A DNA stretch of 64,000 bases from Micromonospora avicenniae (GCF_900156065.1 NZ_FTNF01000015.1:1-64000), one strand, 5' to 3'. Positions 34,418 to 45,832 are shown, numbered from the stretch's first letter. Translations and numbers: made by a program. Notes: generated by a model from the letters alone, not told the origin.

Positions 34418-36643
34418 ATGGGACAACCACGTCGCGGTGGCGCACTCGCCGCCGTACTCGGTCTGGTGCTGACGGTCTCGGCCGCCGCGCCGGCCGCCGC
34501 CGAAGCCCGCACAACCCCCCACTACCGCAACCCGATCTCCGTCGACGTGGGCGACACCTTCGCCGACCCGGTCGTCGTCCGCGGTGACGACGGCTACTGG
34601 TACGCCTACGGCACCACCGACCCGCTGCGCGAGGCCGAGAAGCAGCCGCACCGGGTACCCACCGCCCGCTCCGCCGACCTGGTCGACTGGACGTACGCCG
34701 GCGACGCCTTCGGGCCCGACCAGCGCCCGCCCTACGCGGCGCCCGGCGCGGCCTTCTGGGCCCCGGACGTACGCCGCATCGGCGACCGGTACGTCATGTA
34801 CGTGACGGTCACCGACACCACCGTCTCCCCCGAGGGCAGCGACTACGCCATCGGCGCGGCCACCGCGCCCACCCCGACCGGCCCGTGGACGTTCGCCGAC
34901 CAACCGGTGGTCGCACCACGGCCGGGCGGCGGCGGTGGCTGGCTGTGGACGATCGACCCGAGCCAGTTCACCGACGTCGACGGCAGGAACTACCTCTACT
35001 ACGGCAGCTACTACGGTGGCGTCTCGGTCACCGAACTCACCCCCGACGGGCTGCACGCGACAGGTTCCCCCACCCTGGTCGCCGTCGACAACAAGTTCGA
35101 GGGCAGCTACGTACTGCGCCACGACGGCTGGTACTACCTCTTCGCCTCCACCGCGAACTGCTGCGCCGGCCCGGCCACCGGTTACTCGGTGCAGGTCGGG
35201 CGCGCCCGCAGCCCGCGCGGACCGTTCCTGGACCGCGACGGCATCGCGCTGACCGCGTCCCGCACGGGTGGCACCCCGGTGCTCACGCAGAACGGCAACC
35301 GCTGGATCGGCACCGGACACAACGGATTCCTCACCGACCTGTCGGGGCAGGACTGGATCGTCTACCACGCCATCGACCGGGCCGACCCGTACCTGGACGA
35401 GCCGTTCGGCGTCAACGAGCGGCCGATGCTCATCGACCGGCTCGACTGGATCGACGGCTGGCCGACCGTGAACGCCGGCGCCGGCCCGTCCGACGGCGAG
35501 CGCCCCGCCCCGGTGACGACCGGTCCGCTCGACGAGCGTTTCGACACCACCGGGCTGGCGCGCTGGCGGCGCGTCGCCGGCGACTGGCAGGTCGACGACG
35601 GCCGGCTCACCGGCAGCGGCGCGATGACGAGCCGTACCACCGTGGGCGGCGACCTGCGGGCGGAGGCCGACCTGCGGCTGACCGGCGCGGCCTCCGCCGG
35701 GATCACCCTCGCCGACCGGGTCGAGGTACGCGTCGACGCGACCGCTGGTCGGCTGGTGGCTCGGGACGGCAGCCGTACGGCCGGCGCCGCGCTGCCCGCC
35801 GGGTTCACCCCGGCCGATCGGCACAACCTGTCCGTCGAGGTACGCGGCCGCCAACTCGTCGCCGAGCTGAGCCCGGCCCGCCTCGGCGACCAGCTCGCCG
35901 TGGTCGAGCTGAGGCTGGACCGCCCGGTTTCCGGACGGATCGGGCTCGGGGCGATCGGAGGTGCCGCCGAGTTCGACAACGTGAGCGCCGTCCGGCTGTA
36001 CCGACCGGCGCGGGCTGCCACGACGCCGGGGGCCGGGCGGATCCTGCCGTCGTACTCCGACGACTTCACCGACGGCCTCGGCCCGGCCTGGAGCTGGGTG
36101 CGCCCGGACCCCGCGGCGACGGTGGCCGGTGGAGCGCTGCGCTGGCCGGTGCAGTCCGCCGACTTCAGCGGCACCGCCAACACGGCCGGGGTGCTCCTGC
36201 GCGACGCGCCCGCCGGTGACTACGTGGCCGAGACGAAGGTGACCCTCGACCTCGGCGAGGAGAGCGTCCGCAACTACCAGCAGGCCGGCCTGGTGGCGTA
36301 CGTCGACGACGACCGGTTCGCCCGGCTGGCCCAGGTGGCGATCTGGAACACCCGGCAGGTGGAGTACGGCTACGAGCTGCCCTTCGCCGGCCAGCCGGTG
36401 TACGGCGGCACCATCGTCGGCACCCCGGCCACCACCACCTGGCTGCGGCTGGCACACCACGTCGACCCGACGACCGGCGAGCACGAGTTCCGGGCCGCCT
36501 CCAGCCGGGACGGGCAACACTGGACGTGGGGTGGGGTGTGGACCTTCCCGGCCGACACCACCCCCCGGATCGGGCTGGTGGCACACGGCGGCGCCACGCC
36601 GGCGGTCACCGCCGAATTCGACTACCTGCGCTTCTACCGCTGA
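34418..36643 (+). CDS. Secreted glycoside hydrolase family 43 protein
   Basis: 741 aa. Signal peptide about 1-29 (cleavage near AEA). The five-bladed GH43 domain covers about 36-350: catalytic-type Asp in DTFADPVVV, a second Asp in WAPDVRRI, acid Glu in FEGSYVL, and HNGFLTD. Two C-terminal beta-sandwich modules follow, about 365-530 and 545-741, the last resembling the concanavalin-like domain of beta-xylosidases (DDFTDGLGPAWSWVRP). Expected to cleave arabinan or xylan side chains outside the cell. Regulated perhaps by the divergent ArsR-like gene. Confidence 0.85.
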   Translation: MGQPRRGGALAAVLGLVLTVSAAAPAAAEARTTPHYRNPISVDVGDTFADPVVVRGDDGYWYAYGTTDPLREAEKQPHRVPTARSADLVDWTYAGDAFGPDQRPPYAAPGAAFWAPDVRRIGDRYVMYVTVTDTTVSPEGSDYAIGAATAPTPTGPWTFADQPVVAPRPGGGGGWLWTIDPSQFTDVDGRNYLYYGSYYGGVSVTELTPDGLHATGSPTLVAVDNKFEGSYVLRHDGWYYLFASTANCCAGPATGYSVQVGRARSPRGPFLDRDGIALTASRTGGTPVLTQNGNRWIGTGHNGFLTDLSGQDWIVYHAIDRADPYLDEPFGVNERPMLIDRLDWIDGWPTVNAGAGPSDGERPAPVTTGPLDERFDTTGLARWRRVAGDWQVDDGRLTGSGAMTSRTTVGGDLRAEADLRLTGAASAGITLADRVEVRVDATAGRLVARDGSRTAGAALPAGFTPADRHNLSVEVRGRQLVAELSPARLGDQLAVVELRLDRPVSGRIGLGAIGGAAEFDNVSAVRLYRPARAATTPGAGRILPSYSDDFTDGLGPAWSWVRPDPAATVAGGALRWPVQSADFSGTANTAGVLLRDAPAGDYVAETKVTLDLGEESVRNYQQAGLVAYVDDDRFARLAQVAIWNTRQVEYGYELPFAGQPVYGGTIVGTPATTTWLRLAHHVDPTTGEHEFRAASSRDGQHWTWGGVWTFPADTTPRIGLVAHGGATPAVTAEFDYLRFYR

Positions 36644-36650
36644 CGGTGTG

Positions 36651-36683
36651 CTGACCGGGGCCGCTGGTGACGGCCCCGGTCAG
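36651..36683. terminator. Bidirectional terminator between convergent genes
   Basis: CTGACCGGGGCCG (36651-36663) pairs perfectly over 13 bp with 36671-36683 around a 7-nt loop. It overlaps the stop codon of the 2H phosphoesterase gene and follows the GH43 stop by 7 nt. Confidence 0.8.
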
Positions 36684-37198
36684 CGTCCGGCACCGAGTGG
36701 CCCGGCCGTACGGGTGGCCCCGTCGTAGCTGCGTGCCGCGACGAGCTCCCCGATCGGGCGGTCACCGCCGATCACCGCCCGGGCCCGGCGGCGGTCGGCG
36801 TCGCGGAAGCGCAGCGCCAGGCTCAGGTGTGGAACCCACCGCCCGGGCAGGTGCCAGGGGTGTGGTCCGGGCGCGGCGGCGAGCACGTCCCAGACCGCCC
36901 CGTGCAGGGCGAGCAGCTCCGGCGTGGGCCGGATCAGCCACACCAGCGGGGCGCTGCCGTCGAGCACCGCCACCCGGTCGACCCGCGCGCGGACGGGCAG
37001 CGCCGCGTCGAACAGATCGGTGAGGCGTTCCTCGGCACCGGGCGGGAACTCGTCCACCGCCGCGAGGGTCAGGTGGGGACGGTTCGTGGGGTGGATGTTG
37101 CGGGCCAGGCTGGGCAGGCCGGTCTCGGCCAGCCGCTGCCACGCGGCCCGCACCGTGGCGTCCAACTCAGCCGAGCAGAGCAGTTCGACCGTACGCAC
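36680..37198 (-). CDS. 2'-5' RNA ligase / 2H phosphoesterase superfamily protein
   Basis: 172 aa with the two signature motifs: HLT at 42-44 (RPHLTLAAV) and HLS at 124-126 (WVPHLSLAL). It is expected to act on 2',3'-cyclic phosphates or related phosphodiesters; the real substrate is unknown. The start is GTG at 37198, 6 nt after a TAGCGT box, so the message may be leaderless. It stands alone, unrelated to its neighbours. Confidence 0.82.
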   Translation of the reverse strand: MRTVELLCSAELDATVRAAWQRLAETGLPSLARNIHPTNRPHLTLAAVDEFPPGAEERLTDLFDAALPVRARVDRVAVLDGSAPLVWLIRPTPELLALHGAVWDVLAAAPGPHPWHLPGRWVPHLSLALRFRDADRRRARAVIGGDRPIGELVAARSYDGATRTAGPLGAGR

Positions 37199-37204
37199 CC
37201 ACCC

Positions 37205-37210
37205 ACGCTA
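37205..37210 (-). promoter_or_regulatory. Candidate -10 box for leaderless 2H-protein mRNA
   Basis: TAGCGT on the minus strand ends 6 nt before the GTG at 37198; no ribosome site intervenes. Confidence 0.4.
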
Positions 37211-37240
37211 GTCGTCCACGAAGGCGGTCGGGAAACCCGC

Positions 37241-37846
37241 TCAGAGCCAGCCGTTCTCCCGCGCCGTCCGGATCGCCTCCGCCCGGTCGGCCGCGCCGAG
37301 CTTCTGCACCGCCGCCGCGAGGTAGTTCCGCACGGTGCCGGCGGACAGGTGCGCCCGCCGGGCGACCACCGCGACCGGGGCGCCCAGCTCGGCCAGCCGT
37401 AGCGTCTCCAGCTCCCGAGGAGTCAGTGGACAGTCGGGCAGGGTCAGCGCGTCCGCGGCCAGTACCGGGTCGACGTACCGTCCGCCGGCGTGTACCCGGC
37501 GGATCACGTCGGCGAGCGCCCCGCCGGGTGCGCCCTTGGCCAGGAAGCCGCGAGCGCCGACGGTCAGCGCCTGACGTAGGTGCGCGGGGCGGCCGTGCCC
37601 GGTGAGCAGGACCACCGCGCACCCGGGCAGCGTCCGGGACAGCTCGGCGGCGACCTGGATGCCGGTCAGCCCCGGCATCTCCAGGTCGACCACCGCCACG
37701 TCCGGCCGGTGCGCCAGCGCCGTCGTCACCGCCGACGGCCCGTCGGCCGCCTCCGCCACCACCTCGACGTCGGGCTCGAGCGCGAGCAGCGCGGCCAGCG
37801 CCGCCCGGATCAGATCCTCGTCGTCGGCGAGCAGGACGCGGATCAT
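37241..37846 (-). CDS. DesR-like LuxR-family response regulator
   Basis: 201 aa. Receiver with Asp8-Asp9, phospho-acceptor Asp54 (AVVDLEMPG) and Lys in FLAKGAPGG. LuxR helix-turn-helix at about 139-195 (LTPRELETLRLAELGAPVAVVARRAHLSAGTVRNYL). Its start overlaps the sensor kinase stop (ATGA). Regulon unknown; the membrane protein divergent from the kinase is the obvious candidate target. Confidence 0.92.
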   Translation of the reverse strand: MIRVLLADDEDLIRAALAALLALEPDVEVVAEAADGPSAVTTALAHRPDVAVVDLEMPGLTGIQVAAELSRTLPGCAVVLLTGHGRPAHLRQALTVGARGFLAKGAPGGALADVIRRVHAGGRYVDPVLAADALTLPDCPLTPRELETLRLAELGAPVAVVARRAHLSAGTVRNYLAAAVQKLGAADRAEAIRTARENGWL

Positions 37847-38997
37847 GATCCGACCGGAAGGGTGGCTTCGAGGGTGAACACGTTCTCCTCCCGCCGGACG
37901 CGCAGCCGCCCGCCGGCCTCGGCGAGCCGGTCGGTGAGTCCGCGCAGGCCGTTGCTGTGCTGGTCCGGCCCGCGACTCGCGGCACCGTCGTTGGCGACCG
38001 TCAAGCGGGCGACGTCGCCGTCACGGACGATGTCGATCCGGCACCAGCCGGCCCGGCTGTGCCGCAGCACGTTCGTGCCTGCCTCCCGCAGCACCGCCGC
38101 CAGGTCGCTCGCCGCCCCCGCTGGCAGGTCGGCGGGTGGGGGCACGGTCGTGCACCGTACGCCGCAGGAGCGCAGCACGCCCGCCACCGCGGCGAGCTGG
38201 TCGGCCAGGTCGACGGCCCGGTAGCCGTACACGGTCGCGCGGACCTCGGCCAGCGCCGAAGTCGCCAGCCGCTGCACCTCGGTGGCCTCCCGGCCGGCCC
38301 GCTCGGCATCCACCTCGGCGAGGCGGGCGGCCAGCTCCGCCTTCAACGCGATCACCGTGAGGTTGTGCCCCAGCACGTCGTGCACGTCACGGGCGAGACG
38401 GAGCCGCTCCTCGGCGGCGGCCAGCCGGCCCTGCGCCAGCTGCCCCTCCCGCGCCTCGACGAGCAGATCCCAGAACCAGACCTGGAGCCAGTTGACCGCA
38501 GCCGTGCCCGCGCCGACTCCGCCGGTCACCAAGAGGAACCGGGAGACCTGTCCGCCGCTCCAGAGCCCCACCCCGGCCGACACGCCGAGGGTCGCCGCGG
38601 CCACGGCGGCCACGACCGGCGGTCGTACGAGCAGAGGTGCCATGCCGAGCAGCGAGGCGCCCAGCCACGCCCAGGTCGGCCACGCGCCCGCGGCGACCGG
38701 ACCGACCAGCGGGACGGTCAGCAGCGCCACCGCAGCCAGTCCTGACTGGGACCGACGGCGCCACCGCTGCGACAGCCAGGGGGTCACCGCCGCGTAGAGC
38801 ACTGCGGCCTGGCCGGCGGCGAAGCCGACCACACCCAACGCGCCGAGCGCGGCGCGTACGACGTCGGGCTCCCGGGCCACACCGACCAGCGGCAGCAGCA
38901 GGCTCACCCAGACCCCGGTCGCCAGCGAGACGAGGGTGGCGGTGCGTGCACGACGCAGCCGCCGGTCCGCCCGGGATCCCGCCTCCTCCTGTGTCAC
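37843..38997 (-). CDS. DesK-like sensor histidine kinase
   Basis: 384 aa. About five membrane helices (20-40, 48-71, 86-105, 112-140 and 152-172), a short coiled coil, then HisKA_3 with His206 (LARDVHDVLGHNL) and a short HATPase domain (EAGTNVLRHS, then GLRGLTDRLAEAGG). The GTG at 38997 lies 7 nt after a TACGAT box with no ribosome site, pointing to a leaderless message. Signal unknown; DesK relatives sense membrane state. Coupled to the response regulator. Confidence 0.9.
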   Translation of the reverse strand: MTQEEAGSRADRRLRRARTATLVSLATGVWVSLLLPLVGVAREPDVVRAALGALGVVGFAAGQAAVLYAAVTPWLSQRWRRRSQSGLAAVALLTVPLVGPVAAGAWPTWAWLGASLLGMAPLLVRPPVVAAVAAATLGVSAGVGLWSGGQVSRFLLVTGGVGAGTAAVNWLQVWFWDLLVEAREGQLAQGRLAAAEERLRLARDVHDVLGHNLTVIALKAELAARLAEVDAERAGREATEVQRLATSALAEVRATVYGYRAVDLADQLAAVAGVLRSCGVRCTTVPPPADLPAGAASDLAAVLREAGTNVLRHSRAGWCRIDIVRDGDVARLTVANDGAASRGPDQHSNGLRGLTDRLAEAGGRLRVRREENVFTLEATLPVGS

Positions 38998-39004
38998 GGA
39001 CCCG

Positions 39005-39010
39005 ATCGTA
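39005..39010 (-). promoter_or_regulatory. Candidate -10 box for leaderless kinase mRNA
   Basis: TACGAT on the minus strand ends 7 nt before the GTG at 38997. Confidence 0.4.
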
Positions 39011-39040
39011 GGGCCGTCGCCGCACCATCCGCCCCTGCGA

Positions 39041-39087
39041 GATGTCACGAATGGACCGTGCACATCGCACGGAGAACCCGTGACATC
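39041..39087. promoter_or_regulatory. Nested inverted repeats in divergent promoter
   Basis: GATGTCACG (39041-39049) and CGTGACATC (39079-39087) are exact inverted repeats. Inside them CCGTGC (39056-39061) and GCACGG (39067-39072) form a second pair. The site lies between the sensor kinase and the membrane protein gene, a fitting place for the cognate response regulator. Confidence 0.45.
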
Positions 39088-39130
39088 CGGGCCTGCCCGC
39101 CCGGTCGCCTTCGCGGGCAGGGTCGACGGC

Positions 39131-39982
39131 ATGACGGACACCCTGCTCCACCAGCCGACCACCGCGACCGGCCCGCGCCGGACGGGCGGCGTCGCCCACC
39201 TGCTGCGGCACCTCGGCGAGATGCTCCTCGCGATGATCGCCGGGATGCTGCTGCTCGACCCGGTGTGGTCGCTCGTCGCCGATCCGCCGGGGCTCACCGC
39301 CGCGCTCGACCGTCCGGACGTCGCCGCGCTGGTGATGGCCACGAACATGACCATCGGCATGACCGTGTGGATGCGGCACCGGCGACACTCCGTGGCGGCC
39401 TGCGCCGAGATGGCGGCCGCCATGTACGTCCCGTTCCTGGTGCTGCTGGCCCCCTACTGGGCGGGCCTGCTCGGCGGCGACGCGATGCTGCTCGGCGGCC
39501 ACCTGCTGATGCTGCCGGCCATGGTGCTCGTGGCGCTGCGGCACCGGCACCACCGGCCCGCGTCCGCACCTCGGCGGGCGCGGCTGGTGGCCACGCTGGT
39601 CCGCCGCTGGCCGACCGCGCTAGCCCTGCTGATGACGATCGACCTCTGGGTCTCACCGGCGGTGCCCGGCCCCTGGACGCTGCTCGTGCTGCCCGCCGGG
39701 TATCTGATCATCGGCGGGTACCGTCGCCGGCTGCGCGGGCCGGGCGTGCTGGCCCGGCAAGTCGCCGGCCTGGCCGTCTGGTCGGCGCTGGCGCTGCTCG
39801 CGGCGGTGGCCGGCGGACGGAGCGCCGCGTGGCTGGTCGCCCTGGGCTGGCTCGGCCACGCGGTCTGGGACGTCGTGCACCACCGCCGCCACGAGGTCGT
39901 GCCCCGTGGCTACGCCGAATGGTGCGGGGTGCTCGACACGGTCGTCGGCGTCACGATCATCCTGGCGCTGCTGACCGCCTGA
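39131..39982 (+). CDS. Multi-pass membrane protein, unknown function
   Basis: 283 aa with about eight hydrophobic segments (25-45, 58-76, 85-103, 110-128, 150-170, 174-190, 204-226 and 258-280). The second to fourth helices are rich in Met (MATNMTIGMTVWM, then AEMAAAMYVPF, then LLMLPAMVL), and a basic His-rich loop RHRHHRP follows. Related actinobacterial proteins are sometimes labelled FliP-like, but no flagellar context exists here. Divergent from the DesK/DesR pair and a likely target of it. Confidence 0.75.
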   Translation: MTDTLLHQPTTATGPRRTGGVAHLLRHLGEMLLAMIAGMLLLDPVWSLVADPPGLTAALDRPDVAALVMATNMTIGMTVWMRHRRHSVAACAEMAAAMYVPFLVLLAPYWAGLLGGDAMLLGGHLLMLPAMVLVALRHRHHRPASAPRRARLVATLVRRWPTALALLMTIDLWVSPAVPGPWTLLVLPAGYLIIGGYRRRLRGPGVLARQVAGLAVWSALALLAAVAGGRSAAWLVALGWLGHAVWDVVHHRRHEVVPRGYAEWCGVLDTVVGVTIILALLTA

Positions 39983-40140
39983 CCCCGATGTCGCCACCCC
40001 CGGCCGCCGCCCGATCAAGAGGACGGCGGCACCCGCTCCGGACCCGCACTACTTGATCATCTGGGCGGTCCGGAACCATCTGCGGCGGATAGGTGCCGGT
40101 CGGCGAGGCGGGCGCGAGGCGGTGATGAAAGGCTTGGCAC

Positions 40141-41964
40141 ATGAGTTCGGCACAGATCCACCCCACCGACCCGGGCGACACCGAGGCGAACGGCTTCGCG
40201 GACCTGGGGCTCCGCCCCGAGTTGCTGGGCGCGCTCACCGCCCTCGGCTACGAGGAGCCCACCCCGATCCAGCGGGAGGCGATTCCCCCGCTGCTGGCCG
40301 GCCGGGACCTGCTCGGCCAGGCGGCCACCGGCACCGGCAAGACCGCGGCCTTCGCGCTGCCCCTGTTGCAGCGGATGCCGGCGCACCGGGACAGCGGCGA
40401 CCCGGTGGCGCTGGTGCTGGTACCGACCCGGGAACTGGCGGTGCAGGTCTCCGAGGCCTTCCACCGCTACGGCCGGGAACTCGGCACCCGCGTGCTGCCG
40501 ATCTACGGCGGGCAGCCGATCGGCCGGCAGTTGCGTGCCCTGGACGCGGGCGTCGACGTGGTGGTGGCCACCCCGGGTCGCGCGCTGGACCACATCGCCC
40601 GGGAGACGCTGCGGCTGGGCGGGATAGCCACCGTGGTGCTGGACGAGGCCGACGAGATGCTCGACATGGGCTTCGCCGAGGACATCGAGGCGATCCTGGA
40701 GCACGCGCCGGAGCAGCGGCAGACGGTGCTCTTCTCGGCCACGATGCCGTCGCGCATCGACGGGATGGCCCGGCAGCACCTCACCGACCCGGTCCGGATC
40801 CTGATCCAGCGGGAGCAGCCGGTCGCCGGAGAGGCGCCGCGGGTGCGGCAGAGCGCGTACCTGGTCGCCCGGGCGCACAAGCCGGCGGCGCTGGGCCGGG
40901 TGCTGGACGTGGAGTCACCGACCGCCGCGATCGTGTTCTGTCGCAGCCGGGAGGAGGTGGACCGGCTCACCGAGACGATGAACGGCCGGGGCTACCGGGC
41001 CGAGGCGCTGCACGGCGGGATGAGCCAGGAGCAGCGCGACCGGGTGATGGGGCGGCTGCGCTCCGGCACGGCCGATCTGCTGGTCGCCACCGACGTCGCC
41101 GCGCGCGGCCTGGACGTCGAGCAGCTCACCCACGTGGTCAACTACGACGTGCCGTCGGCTCCCGAGTCGTACGTGCACCGGATCGGGCGGGTGGGCCGGG
41201 CCGGCCGGGAGGGGGTGGCGATCACCCTGGCCGAGCCCCGGGAGCACCGGATGCTCAAGACCATCGAGCGGGTAACCGGCCAACGGATCTCCATCGACAC
41301 CATCCCGACGGTGGCGGATCTGCGTACCCGGCGTCTGGAGCTGACCCAGGCGGCGCTGCGGGAGAGCCTGCTCGATGACGACCTGGAGCCGTTCCGGGTG
41401 ATCGTGGAGTCGCTCACCGACGAGTTCGACCTGATGGAGGTCGCCCTCGCCGCGGTGCGGCTGGCGCACGAGGCGACGTCGCCGGGCGCGGACGACGAGG
41501 AGGAGATTCCGCAGGTGTCGCTGCGCGGCCCACGCGAGGGGGCGCGGGGCGAGCGGCGCGGCGCCGGCGGCCGGCCCCGTGCGGGCGGCACCACGCAGGT
41601 CTTCGTCGGGCTCGGCCGGCGTGCCGGGGTACGGCCCCAGGACCTGGTCGGCGCGATCACCGGCGAGACCGGGATCAGCGGCCGGGACATCGGCTCGATC
41701 GAGATCGCGGACCGGTTCTCGCTGGTGGAGGTGCCGCACGCCGTCGCCGACGAGGTGATCGCGGGGCTGCGCGCCAGCACGATCAAGGGGCGCAAGGCGA
41801 CCGTACGCCGAGACCGTGACGGCGACGACCGGGACCGCCGGGAGCGGGCGTACGCGGGGGATCGCCGCGAACGGCCGTACGGCGGTGACCGCCGTGAGCG
41901 GCCGTACGGGGGCGACCGCCGTGAGCGGCGGGACCGCGACGGCGACCGCCGTGAGCGTCCCTGA
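40141..41964 (+). CDS. DEAD-box RNA helicase with C-terminal RNA-binding domain
   Basis: 607 aa. Q-motif GYEEPTPIQREAI (about 36-48), motif I ATGTGKT (about 62-68), PTRELA, DEAD, SAT, and HRIGRVGRAGR are all present. A DbpA/DeaD-type RNA-binding domain follows (about 485-560, TQVFVGLGRRAGVRPQDLVGAI), then an Arg/Asp-rich tail with DRRERPYGG repeats. It probably unwinds structured RNA in ribosome assembly or cold adaptation. Monocistronic, ended by a long bidirectional terminator. Confidence 0.93.
   Translation: MSSAQIHPTDPGDTEANGFADLGLRPELLGALTALGYEEPTPIQREAIPPLLAGRDLLGQAATGTGKTAAFALPLLQRMPAHRDSGDPVALVLVPTRELAVQVSEAFHRYGRELGTRVLPIYGGQPIGRQLRALDAGVDVVVATPGRALDHIARETLRLGGIATVVLDEADEMLDMGFAEDIEAILEHAPEQRQTVLFSATMPSRIDGMARQHLTDPVRILIQREQPVAGEAPRVRQSAYLVARAHKPAALGRVLDVESPTAAIVFCRSREEVDRLTETMNGRGYRAEALHGGMSQEQRDRVMGRLRSGTADLLVATDVAARGLDVEQLTHVVNYDVPSAPESYVHRIGRVGRAGREGVAITLAEPREHRMLKTIERVTGQRISIDTIPTVADLRTRRLELTQAALRESLLDDDLEPFRVIVESLTDEFDLMEVALAAVRLAHEATSPGADDEEEIPQVSLRGPREGARGERRGAGGRPRAGGTTQVFVGLGRRAGVRPQDLVGAITGETGISGRDIGSIEIADRFSLVEVPHAVADEVIAGLRASTIKGRKATVRRDRDGDDRDRRERAYAGDRRERPYGGDRRERPYGGDRRERRDRDGDRRERP
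41833..41928. repeat. 27-bp tandem repeats encoding the helicase tail
   Basis: About three and a half units of 27 bp start at 41833, 41860, 41887 and 41914 and encode DRRERPYGG-like nonapeptides. The tail resembles RGG-type RNA-binding extensions. Confidence 0.8.
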
Positions 41965-41990
41965 CCACCGTCCCGGTCGTCAGATGCCAG

Positions 41991-42035
41991 AAGGGCCCCC
42001 TGCCGTCCCGTTCGGGGATACGGCAGGGGGCCCTT
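41991..42035. terminator. Strong bidirectional terminator
   Basis: A perfect 16-bp stem (41991-42006 with 42020-42035, arms beginning AAGGGCCCCC and ending CCCTT) holds a 13-nt loop. It ends both the helicase gene and lon. Confidence 0.9.
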
Positions 42036-42045
42036 CGGTGACGCG

Positions 42046-44382
<2,337 letters not shown>

Positions 44383-44404
44383 CGAACACCTGCCATCGCA
44401 TTGA

Positions 44405-44425
44405 GTTGAGCGTGTCTGACTCAAG
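44405..44425. promoter_or_regulatory. HAIR-like HspR operator upstream of lon
   Basis: GTTGAGC (44405-44411), 7 nt, ACTCAAG (44419-44425) compares with the HspR consensus CTTGAGT-N7-ACTCAAG: right half exact, left half 5 of 7, spacing exact. It is 22 nt before the lon ATG and overlaps the stop of the small upstream gene. HspR control of lon is known in Streptomyces. Confidence 0.65.
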
Positions 44426-44684
44426 TCACGAGGCGTTCGCTTTCTTCCGGGGTGTGAGCCAGGCCACTGCCGCTGTCGTCGCCGGGCACCGGCAGCAGCA
44501 GTTCCCGCAGCAGCCGGCCGCCACCGGCGAGCACCACCGCGACCGGGATCGCGATGCTGGTCAGAGCCAGTGCGGCCACCGTCCAGGCGGGCAGCCCGGC
44601 GGTCACGGCACCGATGGTCAGCGCGCCGGAGACAGCCAGCTTCACGCGCGTGCGGGCGATCGGGACCAACGGATCCGACGACAT
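44421..44684 (-). CDS. Small two-helix membrane protein
   Basis: 87 aa. Two hydrophobic segments (about 15-32 and 35-55) and a short acidic C-terminal tail; no family recognised. The ATG at 44684 is preferred because GAGAGG lies 8 nt upstream; a GTG at 44693 is possible. It follows the Mn-exporter-like gene by 23 nt and may be its accessory protein. The lon operator overlaps its stop codon. Confidence 0.6.
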   Translation of the reverse strand: MSSDPLVPIARTRVKLAVSGALTIGAVTAGLPAWTVAALALTSIAIPVAVVLAGGGRLLRELLLPVPGDDSGSGLAHTPEESERLVT

Positions 44685-44707
44685 CTTCGACACCTCTCTC
44701 CGGGTCC

Positions 44708-45832
44708 TCAGAGCAGGACCAGCAGCGCGGCGCCGACGGCTGCGGCCGGGATGGTGGTGATCACGGTGGCCAGCAGGGCGGAGTGCCGACGCAGCGCGGC
44801 GAGCGGGATCAGCGCGTCACCGTCCTGACTGAGCGCGTTGGCCACCAGGGTCGGCAGCGGCAGCCCGCCGCTGACGTAGAGACCGGTGAAGACGATCTGC
44901 ACCGCACAGCCGGGAATCAACCCGATCCCGGCGCCGACCAGCACGCCCAGCAAGCCGGTCAGCGCGAGCTGGGACCCGTCGAAACCGGTGGTCGTGGTGA
45001 AGACCTGCCAGCCGACGTACGCCACGGCCACCCAGACGGTGATGAAGGACGCCTCGCGCGCGCTGTGTCGCAGCGTCGCTCGGAACGACCGCGGATGCGC
45101 CGTCTCGAGGGTGTCGTCGGCGAACCGCCCCCGGCCGGCCGCGAAGATCACCACCGCCGTGCACGTGCCGAGCACCCCGAGTGCCAGGTACGGGTCGATA
45201 CCGCCGAACGCACGGGTCAGGGTGCCCGGATCCACCATCTGGAAGACCACCGGCACCGACACCGCGAAGGCGGGCGTGGTCAGTCCCCAGAACGCCTTGG
45301 CGGCCGGCACCCGGGGCAGCAGCCCGCCGAGCAGCCGGCGGGACGCGCCGGGATCCGGCCCGCCGGCGGCCACCAGCCCGGCCGGCGCGGCGGGCGCGGC
45401 GACGCGGGCCGCCTCCGCCGCGACACTCCGACCGCGACGCGCCGGATCGATGCCGAGCGCGTCCACGACGTACCCGGTGGCCAGCCCCACCGCGAAGAGC
45501 AGCAGGTGGATCTTGAGCGCGAAGAGCGGGTTCCAGGCGATCACGACCCAGGAGGAGTCCCCCATGGTCGCGGTAAGCGCGGCGATGACGGTGCCGAAGG
45601 AGACCTTCCCACGGGCGTACAGCGGCATCAGGATGATCGCCCCACCGCAGCCGGGGCTGACACCGAGCAGCGCCCCGACCAGCGGCCCGAGCCGGGGATG
45701 CTTGGTGAGCCCGTCGGTGGCCCGGTCGCCGTAGCGCCAGCGCAGCCAGCCGAAGAGTGCCACCATGACGGCGACGTAGACGCCCACCTGCATGAACGCG
45801 TCCGCGAGCGGACGAAGCACCAGCTCGGTCAC
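44708..45832 (-). CDS. Putative manganese / heavy-metal exporter (10-TM, ArsP_2-like)
   Basis: 374 aa with about ten membrane helices in two halves. Each half holds a conserved loop: GVSPGCGGAIILMPLY (about 57-72) and GLIPGCAVQIVFTGLYV (about 300-316), followed by ALSQDGDALIPL. This is the pattern of the family annotated as putative manganese transporter (10-TM heavy-metal exporter). GGAGG precedes the GTG start. It lies 64 nt after the manganese catalase gene on the same strand. Direction of transport is inferred from the family. Confidence 0.8.
   Translation of the reverse strand: MTELVLRPLADAFMQVGVYVAVMVALFGWLRWRYGDRATDGLTKHPRLGPLVGALLGVSPGCGGAIILMPLYARGKVSFGTVIAALTATMGDSSWVVIAWNPLFALKIHLLLFAVGLATGYVVDALGIDPARRGRSVAAEAARVAAPAAPAGLVAAGGPDPGASRRLLGGLLPRVPAAKAFWGLTTPAFAVSVPVVFQMVDPGTLTRAFGGIDPYLALGVLGTCTAVVIFAAGRGRFADDTLETAHPRSFRATLRHSAREASFITVWVAVAYVGWQVFTTTTGFDGSQLALTGLLGVLVGAGIGLIPGCAVQIVFTGLYVSGGLPLPTLVANALSQDGDALIPLAALRRHSALLATVITTIPAAAVGAALLVLL

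Noticed and set aside
34298..36586. Long minus-strand open frame reading from the GH43 region into the ArsR-like gene
   Set aside because: Only the last 248 codons have a helix-turn-helix and a sensible start; the rest is antisense to GH43.
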